This document shows positions 31,618 through 42,095 of a stretch of 64,000 nucleotides of DNA, piece after piece. Made by a program: the position numbers and the translations under genes. The first letter of the stretch is position 1; each line of letters starts with the position of its first letter. Source of the stretch: Adlercreutzia faecimuris (GTDB taxonomy: Bacteria; Actinomycetota; Coriobacteriia; Coriobacteriales; Eggerthellaceae); contig NZ_JAJMLW010000001.1 of the NCBI RefSeq assembly GCF_022669055.1, positions 1,285,874 through 1,349,873 of the forward strand. The letters run 5' to 3'. The notes under the pieces are model-generated. The model saw nothing but the letters and a program-made list of their open reading frames with translations. It had not been told where the DNA came from and did no database searches.

Positions 31618-33099
31618 CTACTTGTGGTAGTAGCGATGCGACTCGTACTTGGGCTCGCAGCAGATGTTGATGCCCAGCGTGCGGTAGAGCTTCTCGTCGG
31701 TCGCCGAGATGATGACCGAGAAGAACGCGTCGCAGCCGCGCAGCTTGTCGATGTTGTCCACCAGGCGCTCGGCCATGGGGTCGTTCACCGAGCTGATGGA
31801 CAGCGCCAGCAGCGTCTCGTCGGAGTGCAGGCGCGGGTTCTGGCTCTTCAGGTGCTCGGTCTTCAGGTGGCAGATGGGCTCGAGCACGTCGTCGGAGATG
31901 ACGTAGAGCTCGTCGTCCACACCGGACACCCCCTTGAGCGCGTTCATGAGCAGGGCCGACGCGGCGCCGAGCAGGTTGCCCGTCTTGCCCGTCACCACCG
32001 AGCCGTCCGGCAGCACCATGGCCCCGGCCGGCGCGCCGGTCATCTCCTCCTTCAGCAGCGCGGCCGAGCGCGCCGGCGAGTAGTTCGGCGTGACGCCCGC
32101 CTGGTTCATGAGGATCTCGATCTTCTCGAGGTCGCGCTCGCCCTGGCCCGAGCGGCGCACCTCCACGGCGGTCTGGAAGTAGCGGCGCACGATCTCCATC
32201 TTGGCGGCGTCGCGGCAGGCCTCGTCGTCGGAGATGGCCATGCCGGCCATGTTGACGCCCATGTCGGTGGGGGAGCGGTAGGGGCTCTCGCCCGAGATGC
32301 GCTCCATCATGGCCTTGAGCACAGGGTAGATCTCCACGTCGCGGTTGTAGTTGACGGTGGTCTCGCCGTAGGCCTCCAGGTGGAACGGGTCGATGATGTT
32401 GTCGTCGTCCAAATCGGCCGTGGCCGCCTCGTAGGCGATGTTCACCGGGTGGGTGAGCGGCAGGTTCCAGATGGGGAAGGTCTCGTACTTGGCGTAGCCG
32501 GCCGTCACGCCGCGCTTGTTCTCGTGGTAGAGCTGCGAGAGGCAGGTGGCCATCTTGCCCGAGCCGGGGCCCGGCGCCGTCACCACCACGAGCGGCCGTG
32601 ACGTCTCGATGTAGTCGTTCTTGCCGTAGCCCTCATCGCTGACGATGTGGTCGATGTCGGAGGGGTAGCCGGCGATGGGGTAGTGCAGGTAGCTCGTGAT
32701 GCCCATGGACGTGAGGCGCTTGCGGAAGGCGTCGGCGTCGGGCTGGCCGGTGTAGCGGGTGATGACCACCGAGCCGACCATGAAGCCCATGCCGCGGAAG
32801 GTGTCCATGAGGCGCAGCACGTCCTCGGCGTAGGTGATGCCCAGATCGCCGCGCACCTTGGAGCGCTCGATGTCGTTGGCGTTGATGACGATGACGATCT
32901 CCACGTCGTCGACGAGGCTCTGGAGCATGCGGATCTTCGTGTCGGGCGCGAAGCCGGGCAGCACGCGCGAGGCGTGGTAGTCGTCGAAGAGCTTGCCGCC
33001 GAACTCCAGGTAGAGCTTGCCGCCGAACAGCTCGATACGCTCGCGGATGTGCTCAGCCTGCAGGGAGATGTACTTGTCGTTGTCGAAGCCGGTGCGCAT
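31618..33099 (-). CDS. DUF1846 (UPF0371) family protein
   Basis: A 493-residue protein of full family length. FGGKLYLEFGGKLFDDYHASRVLPGF, then RPLVVVTAPGPGSGKMATCLSQLYHE with a P-loop-like GPGSGK, and AGYAKYETFPIWNLPL are hallmarks. Structures of the family suggest a nucleotide-binding fold, but its reaction is not known. It is common in Firmicutes and anaerobic actinobacteria. The ATG 33099 follows GAAGGA on the minus strand. It is transcribed away from pyrG, with its own promoter and terminator, so it seems to be a single-gene unit. Confidence 0.93.
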   Translation of the reverse strand: MRTGFDNDKYISLQAEHIRERIELFGGKLYLEFGGKLFDDYHASRVLPGFAPDTKIRMLQSLVDDVEIVIVINANDIERSKVRGDLGITYAEDVLRLMDTFRGMGFMVGSVVITRYTGQPDADAFRKRLTSMGITSYLHYPIAGYPSDIDHIVSDEGYGKNDYIETSRPLVVVTAPGPGSGKMATCLSQLYHENKRGVTAGYAKYETFPIWNLPLTHPVNIAYEAATADLDDDNIIDPFHLEAYGETTVNYNRDVEIYPVLKAMMERISGESPYRSPTDMGVNMAGMAISDDEACRDAAKMEIVRRYFQTAVEVRRSGQGERDLEKIEILMNQAGVTPNYSPARSAALLKEEMTGAPAGAMVLPDGSVVTGKTGNLLGAASALLMNALKGVSGVDDELYVISDDVLEPICHLKTEHLKSQNPRLHSDETLLALSISSVNDPMAERLVDNIDKLRGCDAFFSVIISATDEKLYRTLGINICCEPKYESHRYYHK

Positions 33100-33164
33100 G
33101 GGCGGGGATCCTTCCCTCTGAAGACGTCGTGCGATGGGGGCGCCCGCGCGAGGGCGCCCGCTCG

Positions 33165-33170
33165 ATTATA
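33165..33170 (-). promoter_or_regulatory. -10 box of the DUF1846 gene
   Basis: TATAAT on the minus strand, 66 nt before the start codon. No convincing -35 is visible. On the plus strand, TAGAAT at 33266-33271 may serve pyrG, 114 nt before its start. Confidence 0.5.
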
Positions 33171-33273
33171 GCGGACGGGCGGCCGCGCGGCCCCCGGGCG
33201 GGCGGCCCCACGGTTACTCCTTTGTTAAATCGCCGCCGGCCCCGCGCGCGGGGCGCGCCGGCGCCTAGAATAG

Positions 33274-35043
<1,770 letters not shown>

Positions 35044-35250
35044 GGGAGGGCCCGCGCCCGCCGACCCCCGGCGCCCGCCGACCCTGCGCGCCCATCCCGC
35101 CGCCGACGGCCGCGCCGGCCCGCCTCGCGCGCCATCCCGCCGCGCTCGTCCCGCCCCTCCCGCGGCCGGCCGCCAGGGCGCCCCGCGCGGCCGCCGGCCC
35201 GGCCGCCCGCGCCCGGGAAGCGCTACAATGCCCACCGGGAGGGAGGCGCC

Positions 35251-36141
35251 GTGGAAGAGGCCGTCAAGGAGTACCTGGGCTACCTGCGCGTCGAGCGGGG
35301 CAGCTCGCCGCGCACCGTCGAGGCCTACGGGCGCGACTTGCGCGACTACGCCGCCTTCCTGGCCGGCCGCGGCGCGACACGCCCCGACGACGTCGACCGC
35401 GCCCTCATCGCCGCCTACGAGGCCGACCTCATCGAGCGCGGCTACGCGCCGGCCAGCGTGAAGCGCCGCGTGTCGGTGGTCAAGGGCCTGCACCGCTTCT
35501 GCCTGCGCGAGGGGCTCGCCGCCGCCAACCCCGCCGACGCGCTGCCCCTGCCCAAGGTGCCCGAGCGCCTGCCCGACGTGCTGTCCGCCGCCCAGGTGGG
35601 GCGCCTCCTCGACGCGCTCGACGACCCGTCCCCGCGCGGCCTGCGCGACCGCGCCCTGTGCGAGGTGCTCTACGGCTGCGGCCTGCGCGTGAGCGAGCTC
35701 ACGGGCCTCGACGGCGACGCCGTGTTCCTGGACGAGGGCTTCCTGCGCGTCACCGGCAAGGGCTCCAAGCAGCGCATCGCCCCCATCGCCGGGGCGGCCT
35801 CCCGGGCGCTCGCGCGCTACCTCGCCGAGGGGCGCCCCGCCCTCGCCCGCGCCGGGTCGCCGGGCGCCGTGTTCCTCAACGCCCGGGGCGGGCGCCTCTC
35901 GCGCCAGAGCGCGCACGCCGTGGTGGCCCGCGCCGGCCGCACGCTCGGCGTGACCGACCTGCACCCCCACACGTTGCGCCACTCCTTCGCGACCCATCTG
36001 CTCGAGGGCGGCGCCGACCTGCGCGTCATCCAGGAGATCCTCGGCCACGCCGACGTCTCCACCACCCAGATCTACACCCACGTCGACCGCACCCACCTCC
36101 AGGCCGAGTACGCCGCCGCCCACCCCCGCGCCCGCAAGTAG
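35251..36141 (+). CDS. xerD: Site-specific tyrosine recombinase, XerD type
   Basis: A 296-residue recombinase of XerC/XerD length. The N-terminal core-binding domain (VKEYLGYLRVERGSSPRTV) is followed by the catalytic domain with R in CGLRVSELTGL, K in TGKGSKQR, HxxR in HPHTLRHSFATHLL, and the last His and Tyr in LGHADVSTTQIYTHVD. Xer proteins resolve chromosome dimers at dif. XerD rather than XerC is the likelier name, from overall similarity. GTG 35251 follows GGGAGGGAGG. A -10 box TACAAT is at 35224-35229. The next 634 nt hold only element D and the mraZ promoter. Confidence 0.9.
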   Translation: MEEAVKEYLGYLRVERGSSPRTVEAYGRDLRDYAAFLAGRGATRPDDVDRALIAAYEADLIERGYAPASVKRRVSVVKGLHRFCLREGLAAANPADALPLPKVPERLPDVLSAAQVGRLLDALDDPSPRGLRDRALCEVLYGCGLRVSELTGLDGDAVFLDEGFLRVTGKGSKQRIAPIAGAASRALARYLAEGRPALARAGSPGAVFLNARGGRLSRQSAHAVVARAGRTLGVTDLHPHTLRHSFATHLLEGGADLRVIQEILGHADVSTTQIYTHVDRTHLQAEYAAAHPRARK

Positions 36142-36240
36142 GGGCGTCGCGCCCCGCGTCCCCGCCCCTTCCGCCCGCCGCGCGCCCCGCGTCCCCGCCC
36201 CGGCCGCCCGCCGCGCGCCCCACGTTTTTCTCGCCGGATC

Positions 36241-36379
36241 CGCAAATCGGGACGGTTATGCACCCTCGCCTCGCCCATCGTGGGCGCTTTCGGGGCCATG
36301 GCGATCCGAAACCCGTCTCTTGGGGTGCTTTCGGGGCGAATTCCCAGCCGGGCAGAGTGCATAACCGTCCCGATTTGCG
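36241..36379. repeat. Inverted-repeat element D (shared-end family)
   Basis: The left arm 36241-36263 (CGCAAATCGGGACGGTTATG then CAC) and right arm 36357-36379 are perfectly complementary over 23 nt. Outside them GTTTTTC (36224-36230) and its complement near 36390-36396 suggest a longer stem. It sits in the gap 36142-36775 between xerD and mraZ. The rest of the gap up to 36660 is C/G-rich with a short tandem repeat (CCCGCCACCCCGTGCCCCTCG, two copies near 36450-36510), with no gene that I can support. Confidence 0.85.
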
Positions 36380-36705
36380 TTTGAGGCTCGAAAAACGAAG
36401 GCGCCCCACCCTGTCCCATCGCGCGCCCCATCCGGCGCCTCGCGCCCACCCCGCCCGCCACCCCGTGCCCCTCGCGCCCACCCCGCCCGCCACCCCGTGC
36501 CCCTCGCGCCACGCCGCGCGTTCCTTACGGCCGGTAAACGGCGAACACAGGCCCTCCACAACGCCCCACAACCCCTCGTTCCCATATTTTGTGCGTCCCG
36601 TCTACCGGCCCCCAAGATTTGGGTACGCTCCTGCTCAACATAAGCGAACACCCGTTTTCATCAGGGCTTTCTGTGGGTCACGGATGGGTCAGTGGGGCAG
36701 GAAAA

Positions 36706-36736
36706 TGTTGCGAAGTGGGGCATTGTGGGGTATTAT
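36706..36736 (+). promoter_or_regulatory. dcw cluster promoter with MraZ-type boxes
   Basis: TTGCGA (36708-36713) and TATTAT (36731-36736) are 17 bp apart. Within the spacer TGGGG occurs twice at a 10-bp step (36716-36720 and 36726-36730), with a weaker TGTTG at 36706-36710. TGGGN separated by 5 nt is the MraZ box. More TGGG copies lie upstream (36674, 36685, 36693) but not at the 10-bp step. MraZ would thus cover its own promoter. Confidence 0.75.
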
Positions 36737-36775
36737 GCATCCCACGAACCCAGCGAGACCAAGCGGAGAGGGGCC

Positions 36776-37252
36776 ATGGCCGGAGCCGAAGCCAAAGAGG
36801 AGGGAGCCGTCACGCCGCGACCCGCGGTGGACCTCAACGGCCAGCACTCCTTCAAGGTGGACGGCAAGGGCCGCGTGGCCATCCCCGCCCCGTTTCGCAA
36901 GGTTCTCTCCAAGGAACTCGTGGTAACCCGCGAGCCCAAGGACGAATGCGTCTACGTGTTCGAGAAGCCCGACTTCGACGAGTGGGTGGAGAAACTCTTC
37001 TGCGACCGCTTCGGCGGCTACAAGGAGTCCGATCCGCGCCACGTCGGGCTGCGGCGCAAGCTGAAGGCGAGGGCCTACGACGTCGAGGTTGACGCCTCGG
37101 GCCGTATCATGCTCTCGCAGGACGCGCGCACCGCGGCGGGCATCGACAAGGACGTCGTCATCGTGGGCAACACGGGCCGCTTCGAGATCTGGGACGCGAA
37201 GCGTTACGCGCAGATGGACGACGAGATCGACCTCGGCCTCCTGTTCGCCTGA
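36776..37252 (+). CDS. mraZ: Transcriptional regulator MraZ
   Basis: A 158-residue protein with two SpoVT/AbrB-like halves: FKVDGKGRVAIPAPFRKVL in the first and VEVDASGRIMLSQDARTAAG in the second. MraZ forms ring-shaped oligomers that bind TGGG repeats and control the dcw cluster. ATG 36776 has GGAGAGGGG before it; an earlier frame start at 36692 overlaps the promoter. The first 20 residues before the domain are extra. It is the first gene of the division cluster. Confidence 0.95.
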   Translation: MAGAEAKEEGAVTPRPAVDLNGQHSFKVDGKGRVAIPAPFRKVLSKELVVTREPKDECVYVFEKPDFDEWVEKLFCDRFGGYKESDPRHVGLRRKLKARAYDVEVDASGRIMLSQDARTAAGIDKDVVIVGNTGRFEIWDAKRYAQMDDEIDLGLLFA

Positions 37253-37261
37253 GCGTAAGAC

Positions 37262-38227
37262 GTGAGCGACGTGACAAGCGAATACCGGCATACACCCGTC
37301 CTGCTGGCCGAGTGCCTGGAACAACTCGAACTCAAAACACAGCACACGTTCCTGGACTGCACGCTCGGCTTCGCAGGGCATTCCTTCGAAGCCGCCAAGA
37401 GGCTGGGCCCGGAAGGCCTGCTCCTCGGCATCGACCAGGACGAGGTGGCCCTCGCGGCCGCCGCCGAGCGCCTGGCGTCGATACCGGAGGGCGAACGTCC
37501 CGCGGTCGAGCTTCTGCGCGGCAACTTCGGGGACATGGACGAGCTACTCGTAGCGGCGCGGGTGCCGGGGGTCGACGCGATCCTGTTCGACCTCGGCGTC
37601 TCGTCGGTGCAGATAGACACGGCGTCCCGCGGCTTCTCCTTCAAGGAGAACGGCCCCCTCGACATGCGGATGGATCCGGGCACACAGACCCTAACCGCAG
37701 CAGAGATCGTCAACACCTACAACGCAGCAGATCTCACCCGGATCATTCGCGGCTTCTCGGACGAGAAGTGGGCCAGCCGCATCGCGGACTTCATCGTGAG
37801 GGCCCGCGAGCAGGCGCCCATCGAGTCCAGCGAGGCCCTGGTGGACGTCATCAAGGCCGCCATCCCCGCCTCGGCGCGCCGCGCCGGGGGACATCCCGCG
37901 AAGCGTACGTTCCAGGCCCTCCGGATAGAAGTCAACTCGGAGCTGACCGTCCTGCGTCGAGGACTCGACGCCGCGGTCCGCTGGCTCAACCCCGGAGGAC
38001 GCCTGGCGGTCATCAGCTACCACTCGCTGGAGGACCGCATCGTGAAGGACACGTTCGCGAGCCTCGCGAACCGCTGCACCTGCCCGCCGGACCTGCCGGT
38101 GTGCATGTGCGGGAGAGAGCCGGTACTCGACATCATCACGCGCAAGCCCGTGCTTCCCAGCCCCGAGGAGGTCGCGCGCAACCCGCGGGCCCGCAGCGCC
38201 AAGCTGCGCGTCGCGCGCAAGCGCTAG
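37262..38227 (+). CDS. rsmH: 16S rRNA (cytosine1402-N4)-methyltransferase
   Basis: A 321-residue SAM-dependent enzyme (old name MraW). HTPVLLAECLEQL, LDCTLGFAGHS (SAM site), ILFDLGVSSVQID, GPLDMRMDP and HPAKRTFQALRIEVN are family motifs. It methylates C1402 in the decoding centre. The start is GTG 37262, 9 nt after mraZ. Base composition of this gene is a little less GC-rich than its neighbours, with some A-ending codons. A long hairpin follows it. Confidence 0.97.
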   Translation: MSDVTSEYRHTPVLLAECLEQLELKTQHTFLDCTLGFAGHSFEAAKRLGPEGLLLGIDQDEVALAAAAERLASIPEGERPAVELLRGNFGDMDELLVAARVPGVDAILFDLGVSSVQIDTASRGFSFKENGPLDMRMDPGTQTLTAAEIVNTYNAADLTRIIRGFSDEKWASRIADFIVRAREQAPIESSEALVDVIKAAIPASARRAGGHPAKRTFQALRIEVNSELTVLRRGLDAAVRWLNPGGRLAVISYHSLEDRIVKDTFASLANRCTCPPDLPVCMCGREPVLDIITRKPVLPSPEEVARNPRARSAKLRVARKR

Positions 38228-38232
38228 CGGAT

Positions 38233-38282
38233 CTCAGGCTTTAGGCAGGGTGGCCCGCCGGGCACCCCGCCTAAAGCCTGAG
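38233..38282 (+). terminator. Large hairpin between rsmH and ftsL (terminator or processing site)
   Basis: CTCAGGCTTTAGGC (38233-38246) pairs perfectly with 38269-38282, and an inner stem GGGTGGCCC/GGGCACCC continues it around a GCC loop. There is no T-run. A second small stem, ACGATCG (38303-38309) and CGATCGT (38315-38321), follows. It could reduce read-through or fix an mRNA end between rsmH and ftsL. Confidence 0.6.
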
Positions 38283-38371
38283 CCGTCTCTAGGGAACGTT
38301 CAACGATCGGGAAACGATCGTGTGAGAGGCCAGGCGCCCCCGCGGCGCCGCCGCGGAGGGAGGTCAGCCCC

Positions 38372-38830
38372 ATGAGCGCAGCGCCCGCCTACGCGCCCTT
38401 CGTGGAGCGCGCCCCCGAGCGCCCCCGGCGCGCGTCGGTATCCGTCGTCCGCGGCCAGGGCGCCGACGCCCGGGCCCGCGAGGGCGCCTCCGCCATCGTG
38501 ATCGCCGCCCGGGCCATCGCCTGCGTCGTCGTGGTGCTGGCGATCCTCGGCTTCGTCCGCGTCACCCTGAGCTCGGCCACCGTGGCCACCGCGCTCGAGA
38601 CCCAGAAGCTCTCCTCCCAGATCGACGTCGCCCGCTCCGAGGGCAGCGCGCTCGAGGTGCGGCAGAGCTCGCTGGCCAACCCCACCCGCATCCGCGTGGT
38701 GGCCTCGTCGCTGGGCATGGCCGCCCCCGCCTCCACCACCGCCATCGACCTGTCCGGGGACGTCGTCGTCACCGACGAGGCCGGCAACCTCTCGCTGTCG
38801 GGCAGCGCCGCCGCCGTGGCGCAGGGCTAG
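38372..38830 (+). CDS. ftsL: Cell division protein FtsL-like
   Basis: A 152-residue bitopic protein: a basic cytoplasmic tail (1-40), one membrane helix (about 42-66, AIVIAARAIACVVVVLAILGFV), then a short coiled coil (about 75-105) ending in NPTRIRVVASSLGM, which is common in FtsL and DivIC. FtsL helps FtsB and FtsQ to switch on FtsWI. Sequence is weakly conserved, so the name rests on topology and on the place between rsmH and ftsI. ATG 38372, with GGAGGGAGG before it. Confidence 0.88.
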   Translation: MSAAPAYAPFVERAPERPRRASVSVVRGQGADARAREGASAIVIAARAIACVVVVLAILGFVRVTLSSATVATALETQKLSSQIDVARSEGSALEVRQSSLANPTRIRVVASSLGMAAPASTTAIDLSGDVVVTDEAGNLSLSGSAAAVAQG

Positions 38831-38840
38831 GGGCCCCGCC

Positions 38841-40580
38841 ATGGCCGACCGCCGCCCGCCCCGCGCCGGCCGCCCCGGCGCGCGCCCGTCCCGCCCCGGC
38901 CGCCCCGGCGCCCCGGCGCTCGAGGCCCTCACCGGCAGCCGCATGACCGTCGTGGTGCTCGTCTTTTTGGCCCTGGCGGCCGTCTTCCTCCTGCGGCTCG
39001 TGTACCTCCAGGTCATCGTGGCCGACCGCTACTCGGCCATGGCCAGCGAGTCGCGCACCGTGAGCTTCACCACCACGCCCCGGCGCGGCACCATCTACGA
39101 CCGCAACGGCATCGTGCTGGCCACCAGCGTCGAGGCCACCACCATCTACGCCAACCCCTCCGAGGTCGAGGACGTCCCCTTCACCGCCTTCCGCCTGGCC
39201 GAGACCCTCGGCGGCAAGGAGGCCGACTACGAGCGCATCCTCGAGGGCGACACCACCTTCGCCTACGTCAAGCGCCAGGCCACCGTCGAGGAGGGCGACG
39301 CGGTCAAGGCGCTCAAGCTGCCCGGCATCTACTTCATCGCCGACACGCGCCGCGAGTACCCCAACGGGTCCATCGGCGGCCAGGTGGTGGGCTACTGCAA
39401 CGTCGACGGCGAGGGCATCACGGGGCTCGAGCTCCAGTACAACGACATCCTCAAGGGGACGCCGGGCACCTACTCGGCCGAGCGCGGCAACGCGTCGAAG
39501 GGCTCGACCCCCATCCCCGGCGGCGTCCACGAGGAGACCCCGGCCGTCGACGGCACCGACATCATGGTGTCGCTCGACATCAAGATGCAGAACACCGTCG
39601 AGCAGGCGCTCGCGGCGGGCGTGGAGAAGCTGGGCACCGACGAGGGGAGCGTCGTGCTCATGGACGCCGGCACCGGCGAGCTCTACGCCATCTGCTCGCT
39701 GCCCTACATGGACCCCTCGGACATGGCCAACTCCAAGGTGGGGTCCGACCAGCTCAAGCCCATCACCCAGGCCTTCGAGCCCGGCTCCATCTTCAAGACG
39801 GTGTCGATACTGTCCATCCTGGAGGGCGGCTCGATGACGCCGGAGAGCACGCTGTTCTGCCCGGCCACCCTCTCGGCCGACGGCTACACCATCTCGGACT
39901 CCCACGAGCGCGGCGACGAGACCTACACCCTGCGCCAGATCCTCGACCACTCGTCCAACATCGGCGTGTCGCTGGCGGTGCAGAACGCGGGCTTCCGCCC
40001 CTTCTACGACGACATCGTCCAGTACAACCTCAACGAGCGCACGGGCGTGGACTACCCCGGCGAGGCGTCGGGCACCCTGCGCCCCTTCGAGAACTGGGGC
40101 CGCGTCATCGGCTACAACGCCAGCTTCGGCCAGGGCCTGTCGGTCACGCCGCTGCAGATGGTTCGCTTCTACGGCGCCATCATCAACGACGGCGTGGAGG
40201 TGACCCCGCACTTCCTCATCAGCAAGCCCCAGACCGGGGAGCGCCCCGAGTACGCCTCCGAGAACGTGGTGGACAACCCCGCGGCGCTCGCGGACATGCG
40301 CTCGATGCTGCGCACCGTGGTCACCGACGGCACGGGCAAGGCCGCCGGGATCGAGGGCTTCGAGGTGGCGGGCAAGACCTCCACCGCCGAGATCGCCGAG
40401 GGCGGCGTGTACAAGAAGGGCGTCTACAACCTGTGCTTCACGGGCTATATCGACAACTCGTCGAGCCAATTAGTTTGTTTTGTGGGAGCCAACGAGGTTT
40501 CGGGCATGTACCAGGTGACCCAGGTATTCCACGATATAATGGCGAACGCCATCGAGCAGTACAACATCACCCCGAAATAA
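38841..40580 (+). CDS. ftsI: Peptidoglycan D,D-transpeptidase FtsI (PBP)
   Basis: A 579-residue class B penicillin-binding protein for septal cross-linking. A basic Pro/Arg/Gly-rich tail is followed by a membrane helix (about 33-58). The dimerisation domain begins RRGTIYDRNGIVLA. Transpeptidase motifs are SxxK at S316 (EPGSIFK), SxN at S371 (HSSN) and K512-T-S in AGKTSTAE, where KTG is usual. The 3' end (about 40460-40490) has a short AT-rich patch and TATAAT at 40535, perhaps an internal promoter for murE. ATG 38841, 10 nt after ftsL. Confidence 0.95.
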   Translation: MADRRPPRAGRPGARPSRPGRPGAPALEALTGSRMTVVVLVFLALAAVFLLRLVYLQVIVADRYSAMASESRTVSFTTTPRRGTIYDRNGIVLATSVEATTIYANPSEVEDVPFTAFRLAETLGGKEADYERILEGDTTFAYVKRQATVEEGDAVKALKLPGIYFIADTRREYPNGSIGGQVVGYCNVDGEGITGLELQYNDILKGTPGTYSAERGNASKGSTPIPGGVHEETPAVDGTDIMVSLDIKMQNTVEQALAAGVEKLGTDEGSVVLMDAGTGELYAICSLPYMDPSDMANSKVGSDQLKPITQAFEPGSIFKTVSILSILEGGSMTPESTLFCPATLSADGYTISDSHERGDETYTLRQILDHSSNIGVSLAVQNAGFRPFYDDIVQYNLNERTGVDYPGEASGTLRPFENWGRVIGYNASFGQGLSVTPLQMVRFYGAIINDGVEVTPHFLISKPQTGERPEYASENVVDNPAALADMRSMLRTVVTDGTGKAAGIEGFEVAGKTSTAEIAEGGVYKKGVYNLCFTGYIDNSSSQLVCFVGANEVSGMYQVTQVFHDIMANAIEQYNITPK

Positions 40581-40592
40581 GGATCTAACGCT

Positions 40593-42095
40593 ATGGGCAA
40601 GACTTGTTCAGAGCTCTTCTCCGGTGCCGCGGGCACCATCATAGGGGACGGGTCGGTGGAGGTGGAGGGACTGGCCTACCGCAGCGACCGCGTCCGCCCC
40701 GGCGACGCCTTCTTCTGCATCGTGGGCCTCACCACCGACGGGCACACGTTCGCCCAGGACGCCATCGACCGCGGCGCGCGCGTGATCGTGGCCGAGCGCA
40801 AGGTGTACCTGGCCGACGCCACCGACGTGACCGAGGTCATCGTCCCCGACAGCCGCAAGGCCATGGCCGAGGCGGCGGTCGCCTTCTACGACCACCCCTC
40901 CTCCGCGTTCCAGCTGGCCGGCGTCACCGGCACCAACGGCAAGACCACCACCACCTACCTCGTCGAGCACATCGCGCGCGTGGCCGGTCGCAAGACCGGC
41001 GTCATCGGCACGGTGGGCAACGTCATCGGCGACGTCCGCGAGAAGGCCGAGCACACCACGCCGGAGTCGCCCGACCTCCAGGCGCTGCTCGCGCGCATGC
41101 GCGACGCCGGCTGCGAGACCGTGGCCATGGAGGTCAGCTCGCACGCCCTCGACCTCATGCGCACCTGGGGCACCGACTTCGCCGTCACCGCCTTCACCAA
41201 CCTCACCCAGGATCACCTGGACTACCACCACACCTTCGACGCCTACTTCGCCGCCAAGGCGCTGCTGTTCTCGGCGGACTACCCGGCGCGGCGCGTCATC
41301 GGCATCGGCGACAAGTGGGGCCGCGAGCTGTGGCGCCGCTGCTCCGAGCGCGGCGACGCCGTCATCACCACCGGCTTCGACGCCGAGGCGCAGATCCACC
41401 CCGTGGCGGTGGAGTACGGCGCCGCGTCGACGGCGCTCACCCTCGACGTGCGGGGGCGCCAGGTCGAGCTCACCTACCCGCTCGTGGGCCGCTTCAACGT
41501 CGAGAACGTGATGACCGCCTTCGGCATCGGGCTTGCCCTCGGCATCGCCGCCGAGGACATCGCCCGCGCGCTGGCCGACGTGCCGGCGCCCCCGGGCCGC
41601 CTCGAGCGCGTGGCCGTCCCCGACGACGGCGGCGTGTCGGTCTACGTCGACTACGCCCACACCCCCGACGCCCTGGCCAAGGCCATCGCGTCCATCGACG
41701 CCGTCGGCGAGGGCCGCACCATCGTGGTCTTCGGCTGCGGCGGCGACCGCGACGCCACCAAGCGCCCCATCATGGGCGCCAAGGCGCTCGCAGCCGACTA
41801 CGCCGTGGTGACGAGCGACAACCCGCGCCACGAGGACCCGGGCGCCATCATCGACGACATCGTCGCCGGCATGGACGACGCGGCCCGCTTCGAGGTGGTC
41901 CCCGACCGCCGCGCGGCCATCGCCCGCGCCATCGAGCTGGCCCGCCCCGGCGACGCCGTGCTCGTGGCCGGCAAGGGGCACGAGGACTACCAGCTGGTGG
42001 GCGACGAGGTGCTCGCCTTCGACGACCGCGCCGTGGCCGCCGAGGAGCTCGCGCGCGCCGCGGCCGCGAGGGGCGGCGATACGCCGTGCGCCTGA
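40593..42095 (+). CDS. murE: UDP-N-acetylmuramoyl-tripeptide synthetase MurE
   Basis: A 500-residue Mur ligase that adds the third residue to UDP-MurNAc-L-Ala-D-Glu. The ATP loop is AGVTGTNGKTTTTYLVEH. The motif DNPRHEDP (about 409-416) is the form that selects meso-diaminopimelate, so the wall is predicted to contain mDAP. TPESPDLQALLARM and VYVDYAHTPDALAKA are also typical. ATG 40593 follows AAGGAT. It overlaps murF by 10 nt. Confidence 0.96.
   Translation: MGKTCSELFSGAAGTIIGDGSVEVEGLAYRSDRVRPGDAFFCIVGLTTDGHTFAQDAIDRGARVIVAERKVYLADATDVTEVIVPDSRKAMAEAAVAFYDHPSSAFQLAGVTGTNGKTTTTYLVEHIARVAGRKTGVIGTVGNVIGDVREKAEHTTPESPDLQALLARMRDAGCETVAMEVSSHALDLMRTWGTDFAVTAFTNLTQDHLDYHHTFDAYFAAKALLFSADYPARRVIGIGDKWGRELWRRCSERGDAVITTGFDAEAQIHPVAVEYGAASTALTLDVRGRQVELTYPLVGRFNVENVMTAFGIGLALGIAAEDIARALADVPAPPGRLERVAVPDDGGVSVYVDYAHTPDALAKAIASIDAVGEGRTIVVFGCGGDRDATKRPIMGAKALAADYAVVTSDNPRHEDPGAIIDDIVAGMDDAARFEVVPDRRAAIARAIELARPGDAVLVAGKGHEDYQLVGDEVLAFDDRAVAAEELARAAAARGGDTPCA

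Noticed and set aside
36445..36515. Short tandem repeat (CCCGCCACCCCGTGCCCCTCG) as a regulatory array
   Set aside because: Only two copies in a low-complexity C/G-rich stretch; could be slippage.
40535..40540. TATAAT at the end of ftsI as a definite murE promoter
   Set aside because: No -35 at the proper distance; kept only as a remark.
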